From DATBMA01 sp036555105 (GTDB taxonomy: Bacteria; Actinomycetota; Acidimicrobiia; Spongiisociales; ZC4RG35), in contig DATBMA010000114.1 of the NCBI GenBank assembly GCA_036555105.1, forward strand, positions 3,708-67,707: a DNA stretch of 64,000 nucleotides, in the 5' to 3' direction. Made by a program: the position numbers and the translations under genes. Position 1 is the stretch's first letter; every line of letters starts with the position of its first letter. This document shows, piece after piece, positions 14,125-22,742 of the stretch. The notes beneath the pieces were generated by a model, which was given only the letters and a program-made list of their open reading frames with translations, had not been told where the DNA came from and did not search any database.

Positions 14125-16505
14125 GCACCACCAGCGTTCTCGGCGGCGTCGTCAAGCGGCGCGAGGACCCGGCACTGGTCCGCGGCAAGGGGCTGTTTGT
14201 CGACGACCTCAAGGTGGCCGGCCTGGCCCACGTGGCCTTCGTCCGCAGTCCCCTGGCCCACGCCAAGATCAAGTCGATCGACACCACGGCCGCCATCGCC
14301 ATGCCCGGGGTGCTCGCTGTCTACACCGCGGCCGAGGTCAACCACCTTGGGCCGCTGGTCGCGCAGGTGGCGGTCGGAAAGCTCCGGCCGCTGCTGGCAG
14401 ACGGCGTCGTGAAGCACGTTGGCGAGGCAGTGGCGATGGTGGTGGCCGACAACCGCTATCAAGCGGCCGATGCCGCCGAGGCGGTAGAGGTGGACTACGA
14501 GGCCTTGCCCGCAATAGTCGATCTCAAAGAGGCCCTGTCCGACAAGGCCAAGGTGCACGACGACCTCGATTCGAACGTCCTGATCACCTGGGAGGCGGGA
14601 CCTTGGGGCAATGCCGAGGGGATCGCCGAGACCCAGGAGAAGATCAAGGCCGCCAAGGAGCAAGAGGGGGCGGTGGTGGTCTCCCTCGAGATGGTCAACC
14701 AGCGCCTGATCCCCACGGCCATCGAGCCCAGATCGGTGGTGGCGGATTGGAACAGCGGCTACGAGCGGTTCACAGTCCACTCCTCGACCCAGATTCCCCA
14801 TGCGCTGGCAGGTGCGCTGGCCAAGACCTTCGGGCTGGCCTCGAACGCCGTGCGGGTGATCGCCCCGGAGGTGGGAGGCGGGTTCGGCTGCAAGCTCAAC
14901 GTCTACAACGACGAGGTGCTGGTCTGCTTCGCCTCCCAGCAATTGGGCAGGCCGGTCAAGTTCACCGAGACCCGCCGCGAGTCGCCCAACTCGACGATTC
15001 AGGGTCGGGGTTGGATCGGCACCGCGACCATCACGGGAACGGCTGATGGGGAGATCCTCGGCTTCGAGCTCGTGGGCATCGCCGACATGGGTGCCTACAC
15101 CCAGAACTTCACAGTCGCCATCCCCTTTCTCGGGACCTTCGTCGGCTCGGGCCAGTACGGCTTCCCCACCTATTGGAAGATCGACTGTGTGACCACACAC
15201 ACGATGACCACCGACGCCTACCGGGGGGCAGGCCGGCCCGAGGCGATGTACTACCTCGAGCGAATCGTCGACGCCTACGCCCGCAAGATCGGGATGGATG
15301 GGGCCGATGTGAGGAAGAGGAACTTCATCCCCGCCGAGGCGTTCCCCAACGCGGTGTCACCCATCGGCTTCGCGATGGACACTGGCCGTTACAACGAGAA
15401 CCTCGAAGCACTGGTGGCGCTGCCCGCCTATGCCGACATGCTGGCGGAGCGGGATGCAGCTCGAGCCGAGGGGAAGCTGGCGGGGTTCGGCCTCTCCAGC
15501 TATGTGGAGGTGTGTGGGTTCGGCCCCTCGGCACTGACCGGCCTCGGGTTCTCATGGTCGGCCTACGGCCTGCCTTCGGCCTTCAACGGATCCGGTCTGG
15601 TGCGGGTGAACCCCGACGGCACTGCAACGGTGATCATCGGGACCGGGCCCTCGGGCCAGGGGCACGAGACCACGTGGGCGCAGATCGTCGCGGAGCAGCT
15701 GGGGATGTCCGTCGATCAGATCAGGGTGACTCACGGTGACTCCGCCGAGTCGCCTTTTGGGGTCGGCACCTTCGGCTCCCGCTCGGCGGCAGTCGATGGG
15801 TCGGCCACCTATGAGGCCGCCCTGAAGGTCAAAGACAAGGCCTCGAAGATCGCGGCACACATGTTGGAGGCGAGCGAGAGCGATATTCGCTTTGAGGCAG
15901 GCGGCGCCCATGTGGCGGGCTCGCCCGAGAGCGCGGTGCCGTGGTCGGAGATCGCCCTCAGGGCCTACCAACCGCACACGCTGCCAGAAGGGATGGAGGG
16001 TGGGCTGGAGGCCCACGCCATCTTCAGCCCCGGCAACGCCACCTGGCCCTTCGGTGCCCACGCCGCACTGGTGGAGGTTGACGCCGACACAGGTGACGTC
16101 CGGCTGCGCCGCTATCTGACGATGGACGACTGCGGCAACGTGATCAACCCGATGATCGTCGACGGGCAGCTGCATGGAGGCCTGGCCCAAGGGGTCGGGC
16201 AGGCGATGTTCGAGGAAGCCATCTATGACGATGACGGCAATCTGCTGACCACGTCGCTGATGGACTACCTGCTCCCCACCGCGGCCGACTTGCCGAACTG
16301 GGAGCTGCATCGGACCGTTACCCCGAGCAACGTCAACCCGCTCGGGGTCAAGGGGATCGGAGAGGCGGGAACTATCGGCTCGGCGCAGACAATCGTCAAC
16401 GCCGTGGTCGATGCCCTTTCTCCCCTCGGGGTCGAGCACGTCGAGATGCCGGTGCGGCCGCGGCGGGTGTGGGAAGCGATTCAGGCAGCCAAGGGAGGTA
16501 ACTGA
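14121..16505 (+). CDS. Molybdopterin large subunit, CoxL family form II
   Basis: 794 residues; the catalytic subunit binding molybdopterin cytosine dinucleotide. The active-site loop reads AYRGAGR (366-372), the form II signature, not AYxCSFR of true form I CO dehydrogenase. The catalytic base Glu748 is in GIGEAG. Other motifs: GGGFGCKLN, GTGPSGQGHETTWAQ, and GSRSAAVDG. Substrate unknown: form II enzymes include hydroxylases of heterocycles and aldehydes, and CO oxidation is unproven for most. A lysine-rich stretch near residues 170-200 looks like an inserted helical segment. Start ATG 14121 overlaps the coxS stop. Confidence 0.9.
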   Translation: MSTTSVLGGVVKRREDPALVRGKGLFVDDLKVAGLAHVAFVRSPLAHAKIKSIDTTAAIAMPGVLAVYTAAEVNHLGPLVAQVAVGKLRPLLADGVVKHVGEAVAMVVADNRYQAADAAEAVEVDYEALPAIVDLKEALSDKAKVHDDLDSNVLITWEAGPWGNAEGIAETQEKIKAAKEQEGAVVVSLEMVNQRLIPTAIEPRSVVADWNSGYERFTVHSSTQIPHALAGALAKTFGLASNAVRVIAPEVGGGFGCKLNVYNDEVLVCFASQQLGRPVKFTETRRESPNSTIQGRGWIGTATITGTADGEILGFELVGIADMGAYTQNFTVAIPFLGTFVGSGQYGFPTYWKIDCVTTHTMTTDAYRGAGRPEAMYYLERIVDAYARKIGMDGADVRKRNFIPAEAFPNAVSPIGFAMDTGRYNENLEALVALPAYADMLAERDAARAEGKLAGFGLSSYVEVCGFGPSALTGLGFSWSAYGLPSAFNGSGLVRVNPDGTATVIIGTGPSGQGHETTWAQIVAEQLGMSVDQIRVTHGDSAESPFGVGTFGSRSAAVDGSATYEAALKVKDKASKIAAHMLEASESDIRFEAGGAHVAGSPESAVPWSEIALRAYQPHTLPEGMEGGLEAHAIFSPGNATWPFGAHAALVEVDADTGDVRLRRYLTMDDCGNVINPMIVDGQLHGGLAQGVGQAMFEEAIYDDDGNLLTTSLMDYLLPTAADLPNWELHRTVTPSNVNPLGVKGIGEAGTIGSAQTIVNAVVDALSPLGVEHVEMPVRPRRVWEAIQAAKGGN

Positions 16506-17347
16506 TGTACCCGCGCAAGTTCGATTACGCGGCGCCGACCACCCTGGCCGAGGCCCTGTCCGCGCTCTCGGGCGAAAACGCCAAGGTCATGGCCGGCGGG
16601 ATGAGCCTGATCCCTCTGCTGAAGCTCCGCCTGCTGTCACCGGCTCTGGTCGTCGACCTCGGCCGGCTCGAGGGCCTCGACAGCATCGATGACCGCGGCG
16701 ACCACCTGGCGATCGGGGCGCTGGTTCGCCATTACCAGACGGCTGGAGCCGAATCGTTGCCGGCAGCCCTGCGGACTGCGGCGGGCTGGACCGGGGACGT
16801 CCAGGTCCGCAATCGCGGCACCACCTGCGGCTCGGTTGCCCACGCCGATCTGGCCTCCGACCAGCCCGGTGCCATCCTGGCGCTCGGAGGGACCATGGTC
16901 GCTCAGGGCCCCGGCGGCACCAGGGAGATCGCGGCCGACGACTTCTTCGTCGACGCCATGACCACCGCACTCGGAGCTGATGAAATCCTGACCGAGATCA
17001 GAGTCCCGAAGAAGGAGGGCTCGTCGGCCTACGACAAGCTCGGCCGGAGGGGAGGGCACACCGACTACGCGGTGGCGGGGGCGGCGGCCTGGGTGGCCAA
17101 GTCGAACGGTGCCATTTCGGACTGCCGGGTGGCGCTGACCGGCGTCAGCACCAAGCCGACGCTGGCCACCGCTGTGGCTGAGGCCGTGATCGGGACCGAT
17201 GGCTCGGGCAAGGCGATCGAAGCCGCAGCGGCCAAGGCGGCTGACGGGATCCCGATTCTCGAGGACCTTTACGGCACCGTCGCATACAAGACCCATCTCG
17301 CCCAGGTCTTCACCAGGCGTGCCCTGACTGCCGCATTGGCAGGCTGA
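16505..17347 (+). CDS. FAD-binding medium subunit (CoxM-like)
   Basis: 280 residues. Binds FAD and passes electrons from the [2Fe-2S] subunit to the acceptor. Visible: YAAPTTLAEALSAL, the flavin loop AGGMSLIPLLKLRL, RNRGTTCGSVAHADLASD, and the C-terminal CO_deh_flav_C domain. Length matches CoxM (about 285). Start overlaps the large-subunit stop (TGATG). Followed by a repeat array before the MoxR gene. Confidence 0.9.
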   Translation: MYPRKFDYAAPTTLAEALSALSGENAKVMAGGMSLIPLLKLRLLSPALVVDLGRLEGLDSIDDRGDHLAIGALVRHYQTAGAESLPAALRTAAGWTGDVQVRNRGTTCGSVAHADLASDQPGAILALGGTMVAQGPGGTREIAADDFFVDAMTTALGADEILTEIRVPKKEGSSAYDKLGRRGGHTDYAVAGAAAWVAKSNGAISDCRVALTGVSTKPTLATAVAEAVIGTDGSGKAIEAAAAKAADGIPILEDLYGTVAYKTHLAQVFTRRALTAALAG

Positions 17348-17352
17348 AGAGA

Positions 17353-17410
17353 GTCTCACGTCTCACGACCAAGACGTGAGTAGTGAGCCTCGAGCCTCTG
17401 GACTCGCGAC
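17353..17410. repeat. 3' repeat array R4 (GTCTCAC / GTGAG units, period 7)
   Basis: Directly after the coxM stop: GTCTCAC twice, then degraded units GACGTGAG, TAGTGAG, CCTCGAG. It lies inside the molybdenum hydroxylase gene run and before the MoxR promoter. Confidence 0.65.
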
Positions 17411-17417
17411 CCTCTCC

Positions 17418-17423
17418 TAGCCT
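17418..17423 (+). promoter_or_regulatory. Candidate -10 box (TAGCCT) for the MoxR-CoxE unit
   Basis: TAGCCT ends 8 nt before the mini-ORF ATG 17432. It suggests the maturation genes have their own promoter after the repeat array. Confidence 0.45.
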
Positions 17424-17431
17424 GTCCCCAA

Positions 17432-17464
17432 ATGTCCGAAGTCACCCGATCCGGCTCCAGATGA
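17432..17464 (+). CDS. Candidate leaderless mini-ORF (10 codons) coupled to the MoxR gene
   Basis: ATG 17432 reads MSEVTRSGSR and ends at TGA 17462-17464, overlapping the MoxR ATG 17461 (ATGA). The main gene has no Shine-Dalgarno, so ribosomes that finish the mini-ORF are the likeliest source of initiation. One of the clearest examples in the window. Confidence 0.45.
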   Translation: MSEVTRSGSR

Positions 17465-18342
17465 TCGAATCCATCGAGGACGTGGCCGAGCAGCTGGCCG
17501 GAAAGCAATACGTGGCCGATCGGGGGCTGGCGGTGGCCGTCTACCTGGCGCTGCGGCTGGGACGTCCCCTGTTTCTCGAAGGTGAGGCGGGAGTCGGCAA
17601 GACCGAGGTCGCCAAGGTCCTCGCTGCTTGCCTGGATGCCGAGCTCATACGCCTGCAGTGCTACGAGGGCCTCGATATCGCCCACGCGGTATACGAGTGG
17701 GACTACCCGCGGCAGATGCTGGCAATACGCCTGATCGAAGCAGGCGGCACGCCGGAGAAGCTGGAAGTCGACGACATCATGAGCCGCGACTACCTGATTG
17801 CCCGTCCCCTCCTGCGAGCCGTCGAGGAGTCGGCGGCAGGGCGACGGCCAGTGCTCCTGATCGATGAGATCGATCGTGCCGACGAGGAGTTCGAGGCCTA
17901 TCTCCTCGAGCTCCTGTCGGACTTCCAGGTGACGATCCCCGAGATCGGGACCATTGCAGCTGGAGAGCCTCCGGTCGTTGTCATCACCTCAAACCGCACC
18001 AGGGAGATCCACGACGCCCTCAAGCGTCGCTGCATCTATCACTGGATCGACTATCCCGACCTCGAACGAGAGATCGAGATCGTCAAGCGCAAGGTCCCCG
18101 ACCTGGAGGGGCGGCTGGCGCGCCAGCTGGCGCTGGCGATGGCCGATCTCCGGTCGTTCGAGCTCTTCAAACCACCGGGTGTGGCGGAGACCTTGGATTG
18201 GGCGTCAGCACTCAAGGTGCTGGATGCGGCCAGGCTCGATGCCGGGATTGTGAATGAGACCCTCGGCGTCGTCCTGAAGTACCGGGAGGACGTCGACTCG
18301 GTTCGCCGGCGGGGCCCCGAGCTTCTTGTGCACGAGGCGTAG
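17461..18342 (+). CDS. MoxR-family AAA+ ATPase (CoxD-like)
   Basis: 293 residues from ATG 17461. A chaperone-like ATPase that works with the VWA protein encoded next to it to mature Mo hydroxylases (CoxD/CoxE inserts the active-site Cu and S in CO dehydrogenase). Walker A GEAGVGKTE (41-49), Walker B LLIDEIDRAD, sensor 1 VVVITSNRTREIHDALKRR, in short pieces. An upstream in-frame GTG (17383) lies in the repeat array and is rejected. Ten bases separate it from the VWA gene. Confidence 0.88.
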   Translation: MIESIEDVAEQLAGKQYVADRGLAVAVYLALRLGRPLFLEGEAGVGKTEVAKVLAACLDAELIRLQCYEGLDIAHAVYEWDYPRQMLAIRLIEAGGTPEKLEVDDIMSRDYLIARPLLRAVEESAAGRRPVLLIDEIDRADEEFEAYLLELLSDFQVTIPEIGTIAAGEPPVVVITSNRTREIHDALKRRCIYHWIDYPDLEREIEIVKRKVPDLEGRLARQLALAMADLRSFELFKPPGVAETLDWASALKVLDAARLDAGIVNETLGVVLKYREDVDSVRRRGPELLVHEA

Positions 18343-18351
18343 CCCGGCTCG

Positions 18352-19461
18352 ATGCCCGCCTCATCGCTGTTGGTCGAGTTCACCCAAGAGTTGCGCGAGG
18401 GCGGCCTGCCGGTGCCATCTTCCACCGCGGCCGATCTCTCGACCGCGGCGGATCTGGTCGGCCTCGCCCGGCCGGCGGACGTCTACTTCGCCTTCCGCTC
18501 CCTGGTGGTTTCCCGGCACGAGGAGATCGCCGTCTTCAACCGGGTCTTCGTCGAGTTCTTCGGCACCAGAGGGCACATCGGCGACATCAGGGTCGGCGCT
18601 CCCGAGCCGGGCCGGCCCTGGGCTGTGTCTGCCAGGAAGGGGTTGATGGGAGGGGCTCCCGACAACGTCGAGACAGAGGCGACCGCGGTGGGGGCTTCCA
18701 GCCGAGAGCGCCTGCGGCGCCGTGACTTCGCGGAGCTCAGCCCGGACGAGGTGAGAGAGCTGCGGTCCCTCGTCTCCCGGATGCTCTGGGAGCCGGGTTG
18801 GGTGCGCAGCCGTCGATACCGCCCATCCCGAGGGGGTGATCGCCCTGATCTGCGGAGGACCTTGCGCCAGGCCACGGGCCCGGAGGGGGACCTGATGCAG
18901 CTGGCCCGCTCCGAGCGGAAGCTCAAGCGCAGGCCGTTGATCTTCATCGCCGACGTGTCCGGGTCGATGGAGCGCTACTCGGAGATGTTGCTCTATTTCG
19001 CCCACGCTGCCAACGGGCGCCTCGGGAGGCTGGAGGCATTTGTCTTCGGCACGCGCCTGACCCGCATCACCCGCCAGCTCGGTACCCGCGACCCGGCAGT
19101 GGCAGTGGCCGAGGTGGCCAGGGCCGTTCTCGACTGGTCGGGGGGCACTCGTATCGGGGAGTCGCTCGCCACGTTCAACCGCGAGTGGTCGCGGCGAGTC
19201 ACCCGGGGTGGGGCTGTGGCCGTGCTCATCTCGGACGGCTGGGATCGAGGCAATCCCGAGCTCCTGGCAGATGAGCTCGCCCGCCTTCGACGCTCGGTGC
19301 ACCGGCTCATATGGCTCAACCCCCTGGCCGGGAGGCCCGGCTACGAGCCGGTCACGCTGGGGATGAACGCAGCGCTCCCTTATGTCGACGACTTCCTCCC
19401 GGCTGCCACCTTCGATGACATGGTGGGGCTGGTCGACCTGCTGGAGTCGATCAAGCCGTGA
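18352..19461 (+). CDS. VWA-domain protein (CoxE-like)
   Basis: 369 residues. The C-terminal half is a von Willebrand A domain with the MIDAS motif DVSGSME (from residue 201), then ISDGWDRGNPELL. The N-terminal half (LLVEFTQELREGGLPVP) is the CoxE-type helical region. CoxE/MoxR pairs act in post-translational assembly of metal centres; here the target is presumably the form II CoxL operon upstream. Followed by a repeat array. Confidence 0.88.
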   Translation: MPASSLLVEFTQELREGGLPVPSSTAADLSTAADLVGLARPADVYFAFRSLVVSRHEEIAVFNRVFVEFFGTRGHIGDIRVGAPEPGRPWAVSARKGLMGGAPDNVETEATAVGASSRERLRRRDFAELSPDEVRELRSLVSRMLWEPGWVRSRRYRPSRGGDRPDLRRTLRQATGPEGDLMQLARSERKLKRRPLIFIADVSGSMERYSEMLLYFAHAANGRLGRLEAFVFGTRLTRITRQLGTRDPAVAVAEVARAVLDWSGGTRIGESLATFNREWSRRVTRGGAVAVLISDGWDRGNPELLADELARLRRSVHRLIWLNPLAGRPGYEPVTLGMNAALPYVDDFLPAATFDDMVGLVDLLESIKP

Positions 19462-19464
19462 GGG

Positions 19465-19500
19465 AGTCGTGAGACGTGAGACGCGAGACGTGAGGACTCC
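19465..19500. repeat. 3' repeat array R5 (GTGAGAC units, period 7)
   Basis: Starts 4 bp after the CoxE stop: GTGAGAC, GTGAGAC, GCGAGAC, GTGAGG. Followed at once by the -10 box of the XdhC pair. Confidence 0.65.
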
Positions 19501-19506
19501 TAGGCT
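19501..19506 (+). promoter_or_regulatory. Candidate -10 box (TAGGCT) for the split XdhC genes
   Basis: TAGGCT ends 7 nt before GTG 19514, giving a leaderless start. Confidence 0.45.
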
Positions 19507-19513
19507 TTTCCCC

Positions 19514-19825
19514 GTGCTCTCTGAGGCTCTCGACATCCGGCGCCGGTGGCAGTCAGAGGGAAAGGACGTTGCCGCCGCCACCGTGGTGAGGGTCTCCGGC
19601 AGCGCTCCCCGCCCGCTCGGATCCCGCTTTCTGGTGTCCTCCGCCGGCGACATGGAAGGCTCGGTCTCGGGGGGATGCGTGGAGAACGACGTGTTCGTTC
19701 ATGCTCAGGAGGTGATCTCCTCGGGCCGGCCCAGGTTGGTGACCTACGGGATCGCCGACGATGACGCCATGGCGGTGGGGCTGGCCTGCGGCGGAACCAT
19801 CCAGGTGTTCATCGAGCCCTGGTGA
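19514..19825 (+). CDS. XdhC/CoxI N-terminal domain protein
   Basis: 103 residues from GTG 19514. Contains only the XdhC_CoxI N-terminal domain: VVRVSGSAPRPLGSRFLV and MEGSVSGGCVENDV, with the conserved cysteine in SGGCVE, and GLACGGTIQVFIEP near the end. XdhC binds Mo cofactor, has it sulfurated and inserts it into xanthine-dehydrogenase-type enzymes. The partner Rossmann domain is a separate gene overlapping by GTGA, so XdhC is split here. Confidence 0.85.
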   Translation: MLSEALDIRRRWQSEGKDVAAATVVRVSGSAPRPLGSRFLVSSAGDMEGSVSGGCVENDVFVHAQEVISSGRPRLVTYGIADDDAMAVGLACGGTIQVFIEPW

Positions 19826-20583
19826 CGGGAGTCCTCGATGCGGCGGCCGCCCTCGTAGCCGCCGAGCGATTCGGAGCCCTGGCCACGGTCGTGGCCGGGC
19901 CCGACCTGGGAGCCAGTGCCCTCCTGGATATCGACCGTGGCTGGGAGGCCGGCAGCCTTCCGGTTGCGCTCGCGGATCCGGTTGCCGCCGACGCCGTCGC
20001 CCTCGTGTCCCGTGAGCTCAGTCGCACCCTTGCATATGACGACTACGACGTGTTCATCGAAGCGATCGTTCCCCGACCCCACCTGGTCATCTTCGGGGCA
20101 GTCCACATCGGCCAGGAATTGTGTGCGATTGGTCGCCGCATGGGATTCCATGTGACGGTGGCCGACGCCCGCCCTGCCTTCACCACCCCGGAGAGGTTCC
20201 CCGAGGCCGATGTGCTCCTGGTCGGCTGGCCCGACCAGGTCGAGGTGGAGTTCGATCGGAGAACCCATGTCGTGGTTCTCTCCCATGACGCCCGTTTCGA
20301 GGATCCCTTGTGGCCGCGGGTCCTCGACTCCCCAGCTGCCTATGTGGGGGCAATGGGTAGCAGGAAGACAGTGGCCAGACGGAGACGAAAGCTCGAGGCG
20401 GCCGGGTTCACGGAAGCGGCGATAGACCGTATCCATGGCCCGATCGGCCTCCCCATCGGGGCGGAGACACCGGCCGAGGTGGCGGTTGCGATCCTCGCCG
20501 AGATCACCGCCAATCGGTACCGGCCGGACCAGCCCCTCGAGTTGATCGGACAGGATCGGCCCGGAGCGCTGGGCGGCGGCTAG
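19822..20583 (+). CDS. XdhC Rossmann domain protein
   Basis: 253 residues. The C-terminal XdhC Rossmann domain: VIFGAVHIGQELCAIGRRMGF (dinucleotide-type loop), VADARPAFTTPERFPEAD, VVLSHDARFEDP, AYVGAMGSRKTVARR, IHGPIGLPIGAETPAEVAVAI, in the usual order. The first 80 residues are less conserved. Works with the N-terminal domain protein encoded just upstream in Mo cofactor delivery to the CoxL-type enzyme. Confidence 0.88.
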   Translation: MTGVLDAAAALVAAERFGALATVVAGPDLGASALLDIDRGWEAGSLPVALADPVAADAVALVSRELSRTLAYDDYDVFIEAIVPRPHLVIFGAVHIGQELCAIGRRMGFHVTVADARPAFTTPERFPEADVLLVGWPDQVEVEFDRRTHVVVLSHDARFEDPLWPRVLDSPAAYVGAMGSRKTVARRRRKLEAAGFTEAAIDRIHGPIGLPIGAETPAEVAVAILAEITANRYRPDQPLELIGQDRPGALGGG

Positions 20584-20592
20584 AAACCACAC

Positions 20593-21579
20593 ATGCGATT
20601 CGGCGCCTTCGTTCCACAGGGCTGGCAGCTCGACCTGGCCGGCATTCCCACAGACCGCCACTGGGAGACCATCTCCGGCGTGGCCTCCCGGTTGGAGGCG
20701 AACGGATTCGAGAACGCCTTCGTCTTCGACCATTTCCACACCACTCCGATCCCCACCCAAGAGGTGACTTACGAGGCGTGGACGCTGATGGGTGCCCTCT
20801 CTGTGGTCACCAGCACGATCAGGCTCGGCCAGATGTGCACATGCAACTCCTACCGCCCACCTGCCTATCTGGCCAAGGTCGCCGCCTCGATCGATGTCCT
20901 CTCGGGAGGGCGCCTCGACATGGGGATCGGGGCCGGCTGGTACGAGCACGAGTACCTCGGCTACGGCTTCGAGTTCCCGCGCCCATCTGTCCGCATCGGC
21001 CAGCTGGAGGAGGCAGTCCAGATCATGGAGAAGATGTGGACCGAGGACGAGGTGCATTTCGACGGCAAGCACTACCAATTGCGGGGTGCCATCTGCCAGC
21101 CCAAGCCGGTGCAGAAGCCCCACATCCCGCTGTGGATCGCGGGAGGGGGAGAGGAGAAGACCCTGAGAGTGGCCGCCCGCCACGCGGCCTACACCAACTT
21201 CGGGATCACGGTGGAGGAGTTCGCGCGCAAGTCGGGGATCCTGGCCGGGCATTGCCAGGAGGCCGGGACGGACTTCGATCAAATCGTCCGTTCCGCCAGC
21301 TTTCGGATCGTGATCGCCGAGTCGGAGGCGGGAGTGTCCGAGAAGCTCGAGGCGATCCGCTCCCACTACGGGCAATTCGTGGACGGGGAGGAGTTGGAGA
21401 AGCGGATGCGCTTCTACGGGCACATGGCCGGCACTCCCGACCAGCTCATCGAACGACTCCAGCCATGGATCGAGGCTGGGGCTTCGTATGCGGTCTGTTA
21501 CTTCCCGCTGGCTGCATACGACTCTTCCGGGATCGACCTGTTCGGAAAGACGGTCCTCCCCTCCCTGGCCGGGACGTGA
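20593..21579 (+). CDS. LLM-class oxidoreductase, probably F420-dependent
   Basis: 328 residues. A luciferase-like monooxygenase TIM barrel. Visible: MRFGAFVPQG, FENAFVFDHFHT, TIRLGQMCTCNSYR, SGGRLDMGIGAGWYEHEY, RIGQLEEAVQIMEKMW, HIPLWIAGGGEEKTLR. The SGGRLDxGxGAGWYxxE block is typical of F420-dependent actinobacterial members, although FMN use cannot be excluded. The substrate is unknown. A TAGAAA lies 6 nt before the ATG at the XdhC stop. It overlaps the MocA-like gene by GTGA, so it belongs to the molybdenum cluster transcript. Confidence 0.82.
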   Translation: MRFGAFVPQGWQLDLAGIPTDRHWETISGVASRLEANGFENAFVFDHFHTTPIPTQEVTYEAWTLMGALSVVTSTIRLGQMCTCNSYRPPAYLAKVAASIDVLSGGRLDMGIGAGWYEHEYLGYGFEFPRPSVRIGQLEEAVQIMEKMWTEDEVHFDGKHYQLRGAICQPKPVQKPHIPLWIAGGGEEKTLRVAARHAAYTNFGITVEEFARKSGILAGHCQEAGTDFDQIVRSASFRIVIAESEAGVSEKLEAIRSHYGQFVDGEELEKRMRFYGHMAGTPDQLIERLQPWIEAGASYAVCYFPLAAYDSSGIDLFGKTVLPSLAGT

Positions 21580-22163
21580 CCGCCGCCGCCCTGGTGCTGG
21601 CGGGAGGGGGTTCCCGCCGGCTGGGACGCCCGAAACAGCTTGAGAAATGGGGCGAAACCACCCTCCTCGGACATGTGCTCTCCCAGGCCGCCGCCCTCCC
21701 GGTCGAACAGGTGTGGGTGGTGCTCGGCGCCAATACCGACCTGGTCCTTGAACAGGTCGATTTGGGAAGTGCCATGGTCGTCGAGAACCCCGAGTGGCAG
21801 GAGGGGATCGCATCCTCGTTGCGGGTGGGTCTCGACGCCATCATGCGCCTGTCCCGGGCCGAGGTGGTTGTGATCCTGCTGGGTGACCAGCCCGACATCG
21901 ACCCGACGCTGGTTGATCGCCTGCTGGATGCGCGCAAGAAAGCCGGCCGTCCGGTCGCGGTCCCCAAGTACCGCTACTCGTGGGGCAACCCGGTGGTGGT
22001 CGATCGCACTCTCTGGCCGCGGCTGATGTCACTCGAGGGTGATCAGGGTGCCAAGCAGCTCTTCCGGGCGCATCCGGAGTGGGTCACTGAGGTGTGGCTC
22101 GAAGGACGGCCGCCGCGCGACGTCGACACCGTTGCCGACGTCGAGAGCATGCGCCCACGCTGA
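21576..22163 (+). CDS. MocA-like molybdopterin cytidylyltransferase
   Basis: 195 residues from GTG 21576, overlapping the LLM gene stop. Nucleotidyltransferase fold with the signature LVLAGGGSRRLGRPKQLEKWG, then VVENPEWQEGIASSLRVGL and VVILLGDQPDID. The GIASSLRxG and LGDQP motifs are those of MocA and related enzymes rather than MobA. MocA converts molybdopterin to the cytosine dinucleotide form required by CoxL/XDH enzymes, which fits the operon. A PucB-type role is the same function under another name. Confidence 0.85.
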   Translation: MTAAALVLAGGGSRRLGRPKQLEKWGETTLLGHVLSQAAALPVEQVWVVLGANTDLVLEQVDLGSAMVVENPEWQEGIASSLRVGLDAIMRLSRAEVVVILLGDQPDIDPTLVDRLLDARKKAGRPVAVPKYRYSWGNPVVVDRTLWPRLMSLEGDQGAKQLFRAHPEWVTEVWLEGRPPRDVDTVADVESMRPR

Positions 22164-22273
22164 ATCGCACAACGTGAAAAGTGAATGCGATCGCGGTTGG
22201 CCGCGGACGAACACTGCTGAGTAGAGTCGCCCACCGGTCCGTTCCGAGCAGCCTAGGAGGAGGGAGGTTCGCG

Positions 22274-22675
22274 TTGGCCCGCATCGACGAGCTCACAAAC
22301 ATCGACGTGCGCGAGGCGACACGTCTTCGTAAGGCAGGGGTGCGAACGTCGGAGGCGCTTCTGCGACGATCTACGAGCCGGACGGGGCGGGATCAGCTGG
22401 CCAACGCGTGCAGTGTCGATGCTGACGCCATACTCGCCTGGGCATCGCGGGCCGACTTGCTTAGGGTCAAGGGAGTTGGGGGCGAGTACGCAGCGTTGTT
22501 GGAGGCCGCCGGGGTTGCCACGATCCGCGATCTGCGGCGACGCAACCCCAAGGCCCTGACCGCCCGGTTATCGGAGGTCAACGACCACACGCGCCTCGTG
22601 CGTCGGCTTCCCACCGAGGGAATGGTGGCCGAATGGGTCGACGGGGCGAAAGTGATCGAGCCGGTCGTCCGCTGA
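22274..22675 (+). CDS. DUF4332 helix-hairpin-helix protein
   Basis: 133 residues from TTG 22274. That start is preferred because AGGAGGGAGG ends 6 nt before it and the domain begins there (ARIDELTNIDVREATRLRKAGV). Two helix-hairpin-helix-like repeats are visible (second: LLRVKGVGGEYAALLEAAGVATIRDL). DUF4332 proteins resemble HhH DNA-binding modules but the cellular role is not known. Strong terminator hairpin follows within 20 bp. Confidence 0.75.
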   Translation: MARIDELTNIDVREATRLRKAGVRTSEALLRRSTSRTGRDQLANACSVDADAILAWASRADLLRVKGVGGEYAALLEAAGVATIRDLRRRNPKALTARLSEVNDHTRLVRRLPTEGMVAEWVDGAKVIEPVVR

Positions 22676-22694
22676 CAAACCCCAGGTCAGATAG

Positions 22695-22724
22695 GTGGAA
22701 GGGCCCCGACAGGGGCCCTTCCAC
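22695..22724. terminator. Bidirectional hairpin terminator
   Basis: Perfect 13-bp inverted repeat, GTGGAAGGGCCCC and its complement around a GACA loop, between the convergent DUF4332 and KPA-tail protein genes. No long T tract on either strand. Confidence 0.75.
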
Positions 22725-22742
22725 GTTGGCGCCTGTGGGGTC

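Noticed and set aside
14121..16505. True form I CO dehydrogenase
   Set aside because: The active-site loop is AYRGAGR, not AYxCSFR, and the subunit order is S-L-M.
19744..21813. 689-codon open frame on the minus strand
   Set aside because: Antisense shadow of the XdhC, LLM and MocA-like genes; low-complexity translation without motifs, typical of high-GC DNA.
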